A DNA stretch of 16,230 nucleotides from Solirubrobacteraceae bacterium (GCA_019683665.1 JADGIB010000047.1:1-16230), one strand, 5' to 3'; positions 1-8,543 are shown, counted from the stretch's first letter. The notes: generated from the letters alone by a model not told the origin. Program-made: numbers and translations.

Positions 1-1
1 G

Positions 2-553
2 GGCCGCTTCGCCGTCGGCGCCGTCCTCGACGGGGCCGCTACCGCGCCCGCGGGCCCGGCGCTGGGGGCGCGCGCCGCGGCGGCCGTCGCGGCCGCCGGC
101 GCGCGGCGGATCGTGCCCGCCGCCGGCCAGCGGCTGCGGGCTGGCCGCTTCGAGCTGCGCGTCCTGTGGCCGCCGCCGGCGGGCGCGGCCCCGGCGGCCG
201 CGGCGCCGAACGACCGCGCGGTCGTCCTCCACGTCCGCCGCGGCCCGCTCGACCTGCTCCTCACCGCCGACGCCGAGTCGCCGGTCACCGCCGCGCTCCC
301 GCTGGCGCCGGTCGACGTCCTGAAGGTCGCCCATCACGGCTCCGACGACCCCGGCCTCGCCCGCCTGCTGGCCCGGGTGCGTCCGCGGATCGCCGCGATC
401 CAGGCCGGGGCGGGCAACCCGTACGGCCACCCGGCCCCGGCGACGCTCGCCGCGCTGCGCGCCGCCGTCCCGCGCGTCCTGCGCACCGACCGCGACGGGA
501 CGATCCGCCTGACGCTCGCCGGGGACCGGGTCGAGGTCGCGACCGAGCGCTGA
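2..553 (+). CDS. comEC: ComEC/Rec2 competence protein, C-terminal metallo-beta-lactamase-like domain (5' end outside window)
   Basis: This is the last 183 codons of a gene that enters from the left edge; the frame is open from base 2 to the TGA at 551-553. The C-terminal half carries the ComEC signatures DVLKVAHHGS (about 303-332), GNPYGHP (about 415-435) and RTDRDGTIRL (about 481-513), which belong to the beta-lactamase-fold domain that ends ComEC/Rec2 proteins. In the family, ComEC forms the inner-membrane channel that passes single-stranded DNA into the cytoplasm during natural transformation, and this domain is thought to process or handle the DNA. The membrane segments and first metal-binding motif lie outside the window. 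The stretch before the HHGS motif is rich in Ala, Pro and Gly. Its position directly before holA is a common bacterial arrangement. Whether the cell is naturally competent cannot be judged here. Confidence 0.9.
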   Translation, partial: GRFAVGAVLDGAATAPAGPALGARAAAAVAAAGARRIVPAAGQRLRAGRFELRVLWPPPAGAAPAAAAPNDRAVVLHVRRGPLDLLLTADAESPVTAALPLAPVDVLKVAHHGSDDPGLARLLARVRPRIAAIQAGAGNPYGHPAPATLAALRAAVPRVLRTDRDGTIRLTLAGDRVEVATER

Positions 554-562
554 GGCCGGGCG

Positions 563-609
563 GCCGTTGTCGGATCGCGGTCGCATACCGGCCGCGATCC
601 GACAACGGC
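563..609 (+). terminator. Long perfect hairpin between comEC and holA
   Basis: A 17-bp perfect inverted repeat has arms CCGTTGTCGGATCGCGG at 564-580 and its complement at 592-608. Adding the outer G-C pair (563/609), one T-G pair (581/591) and two inner pairs (582/590, 583/589) gives a stem of about 21 bp around a 5-base loop, CATAC. It begins ten bases after the comEC stop. No T-run follows, which is usual for terminator hairpins in very GC-rich Actinomycetota. I infer it ends comEC transcription; it could instead be a protein-binding palindrome for the holA promoter. Confidence 0.6.
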
Positions 610-629
610 GGGGCGTCGGCGCCGGCGCC

Positions 630-635
630 TAGGAT
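630..635 (+). promoter_or_regulatory. Candidate -10 element for holA
   Basis: TAGGAT fits the TAnnnT consensus and ends nine bases before the holA GTG, so transcription would start at or within a few bases of the start codon. No -35 hexamer resembling TTGACA is visible. The AGGA inside this box could instead act as a weak ribosome binding site at about ten bases spacing; the sequence alone does not decide. Confidence 0.4.
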
Positions 636-644
636 CAACGGCCG

Positions 645-1619
645 GTGCCGACGTTCAAGCCCGCCTACCTCGTCCACGGCGACGACCACGCGAAGATCGC
701 CCAGCGGCGCGCGAACCTGCGCGCGCTCGCCGAGCGCGAGGGCGGGATCTCGGGCGCGGAGCTGTTCGAGGGCGACGACGCGACCCCGGAGCGCGTCGCG
801 CTCGCGCTCAGCGCGATGACGTTCGCGACCGGCCGGCGGTTCCTCATCGTCGAGGGCGTCGAGCGCTGGAAGGACAAGGAGGTCACCGCCCACCTCGCCC
901 CGGTCATGGCCGCGATGCCGCCCGACACGACCGTCGCGTTCTTCGGGCGCGAGGAGGGCCGGGCGAAGGCGCCGGCCAGGCTCGCCGAGGCGGTGAAGGC
1001 GGCCGGCGGCGACGTCGTCACCGAGACCGCGGTCAAGCCGTGGGAGCTGCCGAAGTGGGTCGTCGCCCAGGCGAAGGCGCTCGGCCTCGACCTCGACCAG
1101 CAGGCCGCGCGCGCCCTCGTCGCCCACGTCGGCGAGCGCCAGGCGCGGCTGCTGCGCGAGCTGGAGACGCTCGCGCTCGAGCTCGGGCCGGGGGCGACCG
1201 TCGACCAGGACCTCGTCGACGAGCGGGCCGCCGACTCGGCCGAGCGCAAGGTGTGGGAGCTGGCCGACCTCCTCGTCGCCGGCGACGCCGCCGGCGCGAC
1301 GCGCACCTACCTCGAGCTGCGCGCCCAGGGCGAGCGGCTGCCCGGGCTCACGTACTGGATGACGCAGCGGGTCCGCCAGGCGCTCGACGTCATCAGCCGC
1401 CTGGAGCGGGGGGAGTCGCCGGCCGAGATCAAGCGCGGCCTGCGGATGCCGCCGAAGGCGGCCGAGCGCTTCCTCAGCGACGCCCGCCGCGCCGACGTCG
1501 CCGCGCTGCGCCGGGCGCTGCGCCGCCTCGCCGACCTCGAGCTCGCCAGCCGCGGCGGCACCCAGGCCGACGAGGACACGAGCGCGGTCCGCGCGATCCT
1601 GGCGATCGCCGGCGCCTAG
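645..1619 (+). CDS. holA: DNA polymerase III delta subunit (clamp-loader subunit)
   Basis: The product has 324 residues, normal for HolA. The delta subunit is the arm of the clamp loader that opens the beta sliding clamp so it can be placed on primed DNA at the replication fork. The N-terminal part (PAYLVHGDD near residues 6-14, then TFATGRRFLIVEGVERWKD near 59-77) matches the delta-subunit fold, which resembles an AAA+ ATPase but lacks Walker A. The middle WELPKWV and the C-terminal helical region ending in DTSAVRAILAIAG are also family-like. GTG at 645 was chosen because it gives the expected N-terminus PTFKPAYLVHG and because a TAnnnT box lies just upstream. A hairpin separates it from comEC, so it probably has its own promoter. 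It converges on rpsT, a frequent holA neighbour. Confidence 0.9.
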   Translation: MPTFKPAYLVHGDDHAKIAQRRANLRALAEREGGISGAELFEGDDATPERVALALSAMTFATGRRFLIVEGVERWKDKEVTAHLAPVMAAMPPDTTVAFFGREEGRAKAPARLAEAVKAAGGDVVTETAVKPWELPKWVVAQAKALGLDLDQQAARALVAHVGERQARLLRELETLALELGPGATVDQDLVDERAADSAERKVWELADLLVAGDAAGATRTYLELRAQGERLPGLTYWMTQRVRQALDVISRLERGESPAEIKRGLRMPPKAAERFLSDARRADVAALRRALRRLADLELASRGGTQADEDTSAVRAILAIAGA

Positions 1620-1690
1620 CGGCCGCCGCCCCGCCGCGGCCGCGCCGCCGCGCCCCGGCGCCGAAGGCGACCCGGGTGCGGGCACGCGAA

Positions 1691-1713
1691 GACGGCCGGC
1701 TGAGCCGGCCGTC
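1691..1713. terminator. Bidirectional hairpin terminator between holA and rpsT
   Basis: A 10-bp perfect inverted repeat (GACGGCCGGC at 1691-1700, loop TGA, GCCGGCCGTC at 1704-1713) lies in the 118-bp gap between the convergent stops of holA and rpsT. AA precedes the plus-strand stem, giving TT after it on the minus strand. Position and symmetry suit a shared terminator. There is no proper T-run on either side. Confidence 0.6.
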
Positions 1714-1737
1714 GGTCACGCTGGCGGGCGAAGACGG

Positions 1738-2004
1738 CTAGGCGGACAGGGACTTCCGCACGCGCGCCGCCCGGGACTTCTTGCGAGCCCCGTTGTTGCG
1801 ATGCAGCGCGCCGACCTTCACGGCCTTGTCGATCGTCTTGACCAGCTGCCGGTGCTCCGCGTCGGCGCGATCCGCGTCGCCCTCGGCGACGGCGGCCTCG
1901 AGGCGGCGGAAGTAGGTCTTGATCGTCGACGTGTAGCGACGGTTCTCCAGGCGCTCGCGCTCCGAGCGCAGGATCCGCTTCTTCTGTGAGTGGATGTTGG
2001 CCAT
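1738..2004 (-). CDS. rpsT: 30S ribosomal protein S20
   Basis: The product has 88 residues, the usual S20 length, and is strongly basic. The N-terminus MANIHSQKKRILRSERERL and the later VKTIDKAVKVGALHRNNGARKKSR segment are diagnostic. S20 is a helical-bundle primary binder of 16S rRNA that helps assemble the body of the small subunit. The ATG at 2004 is chosen by the conserved MAN start; the frame stays open far upstream only because the murJ antisense strand is rich in GC. No purine-rich Shine-Dalgarno sequence is seen in the 26 bases before the ATG, which is odd for a ribosomal protein gene. A -10-like box on the minus strand at 2053-2048 would give a leader of about 37 bases. It diverges from murJ and converges on holA. 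Confidence 0.95.
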   Translation of the reverse strand: MANIHSQKKRILRSERERLENRRYTSTIKTYFRRLEAAVAEGDADRADAEHRQLVKTIDKAVKVGALHRNNGARKKSRAARVRKSLSA

Positions 2005-2046
2005 GACGTGCAAAGGCCGCGACGGAGGTGGTGCCGCGGCGGCCCG

Positions 2047-2053
2047 TACGATA
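2047..2053. promoter_or_regulatory. Symmetric -10 box shared by divergent rpsT and murJ
   Basis: TACGATA on the plus strand reads TATCGTA on the minus strand, so it offers TACGAT (2047-2052) as a -10 for murJ and TATCGT (2053-2048) as a -10 for rpsT. For murJ the box ends nine bases before the GTG at 2062; for rpsT it lies about 44 bases before the ATG. No clear -35 hexamer was recognised for either direction. Simultaneous use of both strands at one box is inference. Confidence 0.5.
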
Positions 2054-2061
2054 GCGCACCC

Positions 2062-3675
2062 GTGGCCGCTGATTCTGGAGCGACGCGGCCCGCCGCGGAA
2101 CGATCGGCGGCCGGGCGGCGGATCGCCCGCAACACCGCGATCTTCTCGATCGCCACCGGACTCTCCCGCATCGCGGGGCTGGTGCGCGAGATCGTGGCGT
2201 CCAGCTACTTCGGCACGAGCGGCGCCTTCTCGGCGTTCACGATCGCCTTCCAGTTCCCGAACCTCGTGCGCTCGCTGTTCGCCGACGCGGCCCTCAGCGC
2301 CGCGTTCGTGCCGGTCTTCACCGAGCTGCTGGAGCAGAACCGCCGGCGCGACGCGGTCCGCCTGGCCAGCACGCTCTTCCTCCTGATCCTCATCGTCCTC
2401 GGCGCGATCACGGCGCTGTTCATCCTCGCCGCCGGGACGGTCATGCCGCTGTTCACCGGCGACGAGTTCACCGACGAGCTCGACCAGCTCACGGTCGGCC
2501 TCAGCCGGGTCCTGTTCCCGATCGTCCTCATCCTCGGCCTCAACGGCCTCGTCGTCGGCATCCTCAACGCCTACGACCACTTCTCGATCCCGGCGCTCGC
2601 CCCCCTGGTGTGGAACGTCGTGATCATCGTCCTGCTCGTCGTCCTGCGCCCGTTCTTCGACGGCGAGAACGAGATGTACGCCTACGCGGTCGGCGTCCTC
2701 GTCGCCACCGGCGTCCAGTTCGCGATGTGCCTGCCGGTGCTGCGCCGCCTCGGCTTCCACTTCCAGCTCGCCTTCGACCTGCGCGACCCGCGGGTCAGGC
2801 GCGTCCTGCTGCTGATGGCGCCGGTGACGATCGGCCTGGGGATCATCAACTTCGACGTCTTCATCAACTCGGCGCTCGGCTCGCTCGTCTCCGAGCAGGC
2901 GCCGCGGGCGATCGACGCCGCGTTCCGCATCTACATGCTCCCGCAGGGCGTGTTCAGCGTCGCGATCGCCACCGTCCTGTTCCCGACGCTGAGCCGCTTC
3001 GCCGCCCGCGCCGACCTCGACGGGCTGCGCCACACGATGGCCGTCGGGCTGCGCCAGATCTCGCTGCTGCTGATCCCGTCGGCGGCGTTCACGCTCGCGC
3101 TCGCCGTCCCGATCACCCGGCTCGTCTACCAGCGCGGCGAGTTCGGCGCCGAGTCGACGACCTTCGTCGCCGAGGCGCTGTTCTGGTTCGCGTTCAGCCT
3201 CCCGTTCTCCGGCATGAACCTGCTGCTGACGCGGACGTTCTTCAGCCTCCAGCGCACGTGGCTGCCGACGGCGGTCGCGGTCGGCAGCCTCGTCGTGAAC
3301 CTCGCGGTCAGCCTCGCCCTCTACAAGCCGCTGGGGATCGCCGGCCTCGTCATCGGCACCGTCGCCTCGAACCTCGCCACGACGCTCCTGCTCGCCTGGC
3401 TGCTGCGGCCCCTGCTCGGCGGCAGCATCGAGGGCCGCTCGACCGCCGTCCACATGGCGGCGATGACGGTCGCCGCCGCGCTGCTCGGGCTCGTCTCCTA
3501 CCTCGTGTGGGCCGTCGTCGACGACGTCCTCGGCCGGTCGCTCGTCGCCCAGGTCCTGTCGGTCGGCCTGGCCGGCGCGGCCGGCGCCGCCGTCTACGCC
3601 TGGTCGGTCCTGTGGATGGGGATGGCGGAGGCGCGCCAGGTGCGCGACCTGCTCCTGCGGCGCGTGCGCGGCTGA
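2062..3675 (+). CDS. murJ: Lipid II flippase MurJ (MviN family)
   Basis: The product has about 537 residues, mostly hydrophobic, as expected for the 14-helix MOP-superfamily transporter that moves lipid II across the cytoplasmic membrane for peptidoglycan synthesis. The first helix region (SRIAGLVREIV, residues 35-45), FQFPNLVRSLFAD (63-75) and AAFVPVFTEL (80-89) are the MviN/MurJ signature. Aligned by eye to E. coli MurJ, key arginines R18, R24 and R52 correspond to R36, R42 and R70, while the D39 position is Ser57 and E57 is Asp75. The frame is open to 1990, but GTG at 2062 is preferred because the earlier codons overlap rpsT and because TACGAT sits nine bases before it. It lacks the long C-terminal pseudokinase extension of mycobacterial MviN. 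It is 33 bp from lepA. Confidence 0.93.
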   Translation: MAADSGATRPAAERSAAGRRIARNTAIFSIATGLSRIAGLVREIVASSYFGTSGAFSAFTIAFQFPNLVRSLFADAALSAAFVPVFTELLEQNRRRDAVRLASTLFLLILIVLGAITALFILAAGTVMPLFTGDEFTDELDQLTVGLSRVLFPIVLILGLNGLVVGILNAYDHFSIPALAPLVWNVVIIVLLVVLRPFFDGENEMYAYAVGVLVATGVQFAMCLPVLRRLGFHFQLAFDLRDPRVRRVLLLMAPVTIGLGIINFDVFINSALGSLVSEQAPRAIDAAFRIYMLPQGVFSVAIATVLFPTLSRFAARADLDGLRHTMAVGLRQISLLLIPSAAFTLALAVPITRLVYQRGEFGAESTTFVAEALFWFAFSLPFSGMNLLLTRTFFSLQRTWLPTAVAVGSLVVNLAVSLALYKPLGIAGLVIGTVASNLATTLLLAWLLRPLLGGSIEGRSTAVHMAAMTVAAALLGLVSYLVWAVVDDVLGRSLVAQVLSVGLAGAAGAAVYAWSVLWMGMAEARQVRDLLLRRVRG

Positions 3676-3691
3676 GCCGGCCGGCGGGCCC

Positions 3692-3697
3692 TACGAT
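3692..3697 (+). promoter_or_regulatory. Candidate -10 element for lepA
   Basis: TACGAT, the same hexamer as before murJ, ends 11 bases before the lepA ATG in the 33-bp murJ-lepA gap. It would give a very short leader or none. The nearby CAGGGG (3699-3704) could be a weak ribosome binding site instead, in which case lepA may simply be cotranscribed with murJ. Confidence 0.4.
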
Positions 3698-3708
3698 CAG
3701 GGGCCGCC

Positions 3709-5514
3709 ATGTCCGTCGACCGCGAGCACATCCGCAACTTCTCGATCGTCGCCCACATCGACCACGGCAAGTCGACGCTGGCCGATCGGATCCTGCAGAT
3801 GACGCACACGGTCTCGGACCGCGAGATGCGCGACCAGCTCCTGGACTCGATGGACCTCGAGCGCGAGCGCGGCATCACGATCAAGGCCCAGGCGGTGCGG
3901 GTCTTCTACACGGCCCGCGACGGCGAGACCTACCAGCTGCACCTCATCGACACGCCCGGGCACGTCGACTTCACCTACGAGGTGTCGCGCGCCCTGGCCG
4001 CGTGCGAGGGCGCGGTCCTCGTCGTCGACGCCTCGCAGGGGGTGGAGGCGCAGACGGTCGCCAACGCCTATCTCGCCGTCGACGCGGGCCTGGAGCTCGT
4101 CCCGTGCCTGAACAAGATCGACCTGCCCGGCGCCGAGCCTGAGCGCGTCGCCGAGGAGGTCGCCGACCTCATCGGCGAGCCGGCCGACGACATGATCCGG
4201 ATCTCCGGCAAGACCGGCGAGGGCGTCGACGAGGTGCTCGAGGCGATCGTCCAGCGCATCCCGCCCCCGGAGGGCGACCCGGACGCACCGCCGCGCGCGC
4301 TCATCTTCGACTCCGAGTTCGACCAGTACCGCGGCGTCGTCGCCTACATCCGCGTCGTCGACGGGACGTTCACGAAGGGCGACGCGATCCGCGCGATGGC
4401 GACCGGGACGCTGGCCGACATCGACGACATCGGGTTCTTCACCCCGAAGATGACCCCGGCCGACCGGCTCACGGTCGGCGAGGTCGGCTACGTCATCACC
4501 GGCATCAAGGACGTCACGCAGCTGCGGGTCGGCGACACGCTGACGACCCAGGCCAACCCGGCCGCCGAGCCGCTGCCCGGCTACCGCGACGTCAAGCCGA
4601 TGGTCTTCTGCGGCCTGTTCCCGATCAACTCCGACGACTACCCGGACCTGCGCGACGCGCTGGAGAAGCTGACGCTCAACGACGCCGCGCTCTCCTGGGA
4701 GCCGGAGACGTCGGACGCGCTCGGCTTCGGCTTCCGCTGCGGCTTCCTCGGCCTCCTGCACATGGACATCGTCCGCGAGCGCCTGGAGCGCGAGTACGAC
4801 CTCGAGCTCATGGCGACGATGCCGTCGGTCGGCTTCGAGGTGACGCTGACGAACGGGGAGGAGCGCGCCGTCCACGCGCCGAGCGACATGCCCGACCCGG
4901 CCCGCATCGCCGAGATCCGCGAGCCGTACGTCCGCGCCTCGATCCTCACCCCGAAGGAGTTCGTCGGCGCCGTCATGGAGCTCTGCCAGGAGCGCCGCGG
5001 CGAGCACTCGGGGATGCACTACCTCAGCGCCGACCGCGTCCAGATCACCTACGACCTGCCGCTGTCGGAGATCGTCCTCGACTTCTTCGACCAGCTGAAG
5101 TCGCGCACCCGCGGCTACGCGTCGCTCGACTACGAGCTGATCGGGATGCGCCCGAGCAACCTCGTCAAGCTCGACGTCCTGCTCGCCGGCGACCCGGTCG
5201 ACGCCCTGTCGATGATCGTCCACCGCGACAAGGCCTACGAGTTCGGGCGCACGCTGACCGAGAAGCTGCGCAAGCTCATCCCGCGCCAGCAGTACGACGT
5301 GCCGATCCAGGCCGCGATCGGCTCCCACATCATCGCCCGCGAGACGGTCAAGGCCTACCGCAAGGACGTCACCGCCAAGTGCTACGGCGGCGACATCTCC
5401 CGCAAGCGCAAGCTGCTGGAGCGCCAGAAGGAGGGCAAGAAGCGGATGAAGCAGGTCGGCCGCGTCGAGGTGCCCCAGGAGGCGTTCCTGGCCGTTCTCG
5501 AGGTCGGCGACTGA
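3709..5514 (+). CDS. lepA: Elongation factor 4 (LepA), ribosome-associated GTPase
   Basis: The product has 601 residues, matching the roughly 600 of bacterial LepA. It is a translational GTPase that acts on the ribosome; back-translocation and a role in initiation or 30S assembly have both been proposed. The GTPase motifs are intact: AHIDHGKS at residues 15-22 (P-loop), RGITIKA near 54-60 (switch I), DTPGH at 81-85 and NKID at 135-138. Domain II, the EF-G-like III and V domains, and the LepA-specific C-terminal domain follow, the last ending in ISRKRKLLERQKEGKKRMK and VPQEAFLAVL, which is diagnostic against EF-G, TypA and other relatives. The ATG at 3709 gives the typical short N-terminus before NFSIVAHIDHGKST. 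Nothing unusual is seen. Confidence 0.97.
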   Translation: MSVDREHIRNFSIVAHIDHGKSTLADRILQMTHTVSDREMRDQLLDSMDLERERGITIKAQAVRVFYTARDGETYQLHLIDTPGHVDFTYEVSRALAACEGAVLVVDASQGVEAQTVANAYLAVDAGLELVPCLNKIDLPGAEPERVAEEVADLIGEPADDMIRISGKTGEGVDEVLEAIVQRIPPPEGDPDAPPRALIFDSEFDQYRGVVAYIRVVDGTFTKGDAIRAMATGTLADIDDIGFFTPKMTPADRLTVGEVGYVITGIKDVTQLRVGDTLTTQANPAAEPLPGYRDVKPMVFCGLFPINSDDYPDLRDALEKLTLNDAALSWEPETSDALGFGFRCGFLGLLHMDIVRERLEREYDLELMATMPSVGFEVTLTNGEERAVHAPSDMPDPARIAEIREPYVRASILTPKEFVGAVMELCQERRGEHSGMHYLSADRVQITYDLPLSEIVLDFFDQLKSRTRGYASLDYELIGMRPSNLVKLDVLLAGDPVDALSMIVHRDKAYEFGRTLTEKLRKLIPRQQYDVPIQAAIGSHIIARETVKAYRKDVTAKCYGGDISRKRKLLERQKEGKKRMKQVGRVEVPQEAFLAVLEVGD

Positions 5515-5555
5515 CGCGCGGCCGGGCCGCCGCTCAAGACCCGGCTCCCGCGCGT
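5514..5555 (+). terminator. Hairpin after lepA
   Basis: Two stacked inverted repeats lie just after the lepA stop: ACGCGCG (5514-5520) pairs with CGCGCGT (5549-5555), and GCCGGG (5521-5526) pairs with CCCGGC (5540-5545). A 3-base bulge and a 13-base loop complete the structure. It spans most of the gap to the next gene. There is no T-run; in GC-rich DNA some such pairing arises by chance. Confidence 0.4.
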
Positions 5556-6075
5556 CGATGTTGTCTGCGTGCGCGTGGTGGAGACGCTGGGGCGGGCGTT
5601 CGAGGGCAGCCTGATCGGCATGGCCGTCGTCGGGCTCGACGGCCGCTGGATCGAGGTCAACGACGCGCTCTGCCGGATGCTCGGCCGCCGTGCCGACGAG
5701 CTCGTCGGCCGCGCGATCCTCGAGGTCACCCACCCCGACGACCGGACCGACAGCGACGACCGCATCCGCGTCCTCGGCGAGGGCGGCGACCGGATCGTCT
5801 ACCGCAAGCGCTACCTGCGCCCGGACGGGTCCGTCGTCCACGCCCGCGTGCTCAGCTCGATCGCCCACGGCCCCGACGGGCGCCCGGAGGCGATCTTCAG
5901 CCAGCTCGAGGACGTCAGCGACCGCCACGAGGCCGAGGCGGTGCTGCGGGCGGTCGACGAGCCGTTCGCGCGGCTGTTCGACGACGCGCCGCTCGGCATG
6001 ACGATCAACAGCGTCGTGCCCGGCGACGAGGGCCGGGTCCTGCGCGTCAACGACGCCTTCTGCCGGATGTGCGCG

Positions 6076-6084
6076 CGCCGGCCG
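6076..6084 (+). other. First apparent one-base frameshift in the PAS-GGDEF-EAL gene
   Basis: The upstream frame reads CRMCAR up to 6078 and the homologous continuation ADALVGIHPD begins at 6081 in another frame. By comparison with the first PAS copy (GRRADELVG), restoring one G in the run after GCGCGCGCCGG would give ...ARRADALVG. The tract is an alternating GC run, a typical place for an indel or a base-calling error. Confidence 0.7.
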
Positions 6085-8543
6085 ACGCGCTCGTCGGCAT
6101 CCACCCGGACCGCTACCTGCACCCCGACGAGCGCGAGCAGGGCCTCGCCGACTGGGAGGGGCTCATGGGCGGGCGCTTCGCGACGGTCACGCGCGACCGC
6201 CGCTACGTGCGCCTGGACGGCACGACGCTCATCGGGCGCAACATCACGTCGGTCGTGCGCGACGTGGAGGGGCGACCGCTCTACGTCGTCTGCCAGATCC
6301 AGGACGTCACCGAGAGCTGGGAGGCCGAGCGTCGCTTCCGCACCGCGTTCGACGCCTCCCCGGTCGGGATGGCGCTGACCGGGGTCGGCGAGGAGGCGAG
6401 CCGGCCGCTGCGGGTCAACGCCGCGCTGTGCCGGATCCTGCGGATGACGCCCGAGGAGGCGATGCGCTGCACGGTGGCCGACGTCGTCGAGCCCGAGCGG
6501 CTGCCGGAGGTGCGGGCCGCCTGGCGGGACCTCGTCGCCGGCGGCCGCTCCGAGTACGGGCAGGAGCTGCGGCTGCGCCGCGGCGACGGGACGCCGGTCT
6601 GGGTCGCGGTGCGCGCCTCGCTCGTCCGCGACGACGACGGCACGCCGCTCTACGTCCTGACCCACGTCGCCGACGTCGACGACCGCAAGCGCGGCGAGCG
6701 CCTCCTGCGCCAGGCCGAGCGCCGCTTCCGCTCGGCCTTCGAGGACTCCGCGGTCGCGATGGCCCTCTACGACGCCCGGACCCTGCGCATCGAGAAGGCG
6801 AACGCCGCGCTCTGCCGCCTCACCGGCCACGACGAGGCCGAGCTGCTGGGGCGGACGATGCCGGAGCTCGTCGACCCGCCCGAGGGGGAGGACGCCGACG
6901 CGGTGGCGGCGATCCTGCGCGGCGAGGGCGACCCCGGCCCGCGCGAGCTGCGCTGCCGCCGCGCCGACGGGGCGCGCATCTGGACGCGGCTGACCGCCTC
7001 GACCGTCCGCGACGACGACGACGAGCCCACCCACGTCGTCGCCCAGCTCGAGGACGTCACCGCCGAGCGCGAGGCCAAGCGCGCCGCCGAGCTGCGCCTG
7101 GCCCAGCAGACGGCGGCCGCCTGGCTGGGGCAGCGGGCCCTGACCGAGGAGGACCTCGGCGCGGTGCTCGACGCCGCCGTCCGCGTCGTCGCCTCCACCT
7201 GCGAGGTCCCGTACGCGGCGATCGGCGCGCGCGACCCCGACGGGCGGCTGCGCGTCGCCGCGACCGTCGGCTGGCCCTGGCGCGGCGCGATCCTCGACGA
7301 GGACCCGGCCGCCTCGCACGTGGCGCACACGGTCGCGGCGCGCAGCCCGGTGATCGTCGAGAACGTCTTCGCCGAGACCCGCTTCTCCACCGACGCGCTC
7401 GTCGCGCAGGGCGCGGCCAGCGGCATGAGCGTCCCGATCGCCGGGGAGGCCGACGACGGCCCGCCGTTCGGCGCGCTCACCGTCCACTCCAGCCAGCGGC
7501 GCGCGTTCACGACCGACGACATCGCGTTCCTGACGACGGTCGCGAACATCCTGACCGCCGCGATCCGCCGCTTCGCCGCCGCGCGCAACCTGCGCCACCA
7601 GTCGCTGCACGACCCGCTCACGCACCTGCCCAACCGGGCGCTGCTGCTCGACCGCCTGCGCCACGCGATGGCGCGCTCGCGCCGCGACGGCTCGACGCTC
7701 GCCGTCCTGTTCTGCGACCTCGACGACTTCAAGCACGTCAACGACACGCTCGGCCACGAGGCCGGCGACCGGCTGCTGCGGACGCTCGCGCCGCGGCTGC
7801 GCGGGGCGCTGCGCGCGATCGACACGCTCGCGCGCTTCGGCGGCGACGAGTTCGTCGTCCTCTGCGAGGGCCTGTCGGACCCGTCGGAGGTGCTCGCGGT
7901 CGCCGACCGGCTGCTGGAGGCGTTCGACGGGCCGGTCGACCTCGGGCCCAGCCAGTTCGTGCCGACCGCGTCGATCGGGATCGCGCTCGCCGGGCCGGAC
8001 ACCTGCTCGGACCCGGAGGCGCTCCTGCGCGACGCCGACGTGGCGATGTACCGGGCCAAGTCGCGCGGCAAGGGCCGCTACGAGCTGTTCGACGCGACGA
8101 TGCGCACGCAGACGCTCGAGCACGTCGGGCTGCTGGCCGACCTGCGCCACGCCGTCTGCCGCGGGGAGCTCGTGCTCGCCTACCAGCCGATCGTCTCGCT
8201 CAAGCACCGGCGGGTCGCAGCGCTCGAGTCGCTCGTGCGCTGGCGCCACCCCGAGCGCGGCCTGCTCATGCCCGACCAGTTCATCGGGCCGGCGACCGAC
8301 AGCGGCCTCATCCACGAGCTCGGCCGCTGGGTGATCGACGAGGCGGTGCGCCAGGCCGCCGAGTGGGCGCGCCGCGACGTGCGGGTGCTGCGGCGGGCGA
8401 TGGTCGGCGTGAACGTCTCCTGGCGCCAGGTCGCCCAGGGCACGCTCGTCGAGGACGTCGCCGCGGCGCTCGACCGCCACGGGCTCGACGCCGGGCGCTT
8501 CTGCGTCGAGGTGACCGAGACGGCCCTGCTCGAGGACCCGACC

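Noticed and set aside
285..1685. Open minus-strand frame of 466 codons opposite comEC and holA
   Set aside because: Pro/Arg/Ala/Gly-rich antisense reading that crosses a palindrome and two real genes.
1686..1738. 11-bp direct repeat GCGAAGACGGC at 1686-1696 and 1728-1738
   Set aside because: One copy is part of the terminator stem and the other abuts the rpsT stop; no function suggested and too short to stand alone.
1738..3453. Open minus-strand frame of 571 codons running through rpsT and antisense to murJ
   Set aside because: Only its last 88 codons are real (rpsT). The rest is an Asp/Glu/Arg/Ala/Gly-rich antisense reading of murJ, with no domain.
3683..3708. Imperfect inverted repeat flanking the lepA -10-like box
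   Set aside because: Only short, interrupted G/C pairing (GGCGGGCCC against GGGGCCGCC); likely chance in this composition.
3697..5928. Open minus-strand frame of 743 codons antisense to lepA
   Set aside because: lepA on the plus strand is unmistakable; the antisense product is a low-complexity Asp/Val/Arg/Ala mixture typical of reverse readings of GC-rich genes.
5811..8480. Open minus-strand frame of 889 codons opposite the PAS-GGDEF-EAL gene
   Set aside because: Same antisense pattern; the plus strand carries clear PAS, GAF, GGDEF and EAL motifs.
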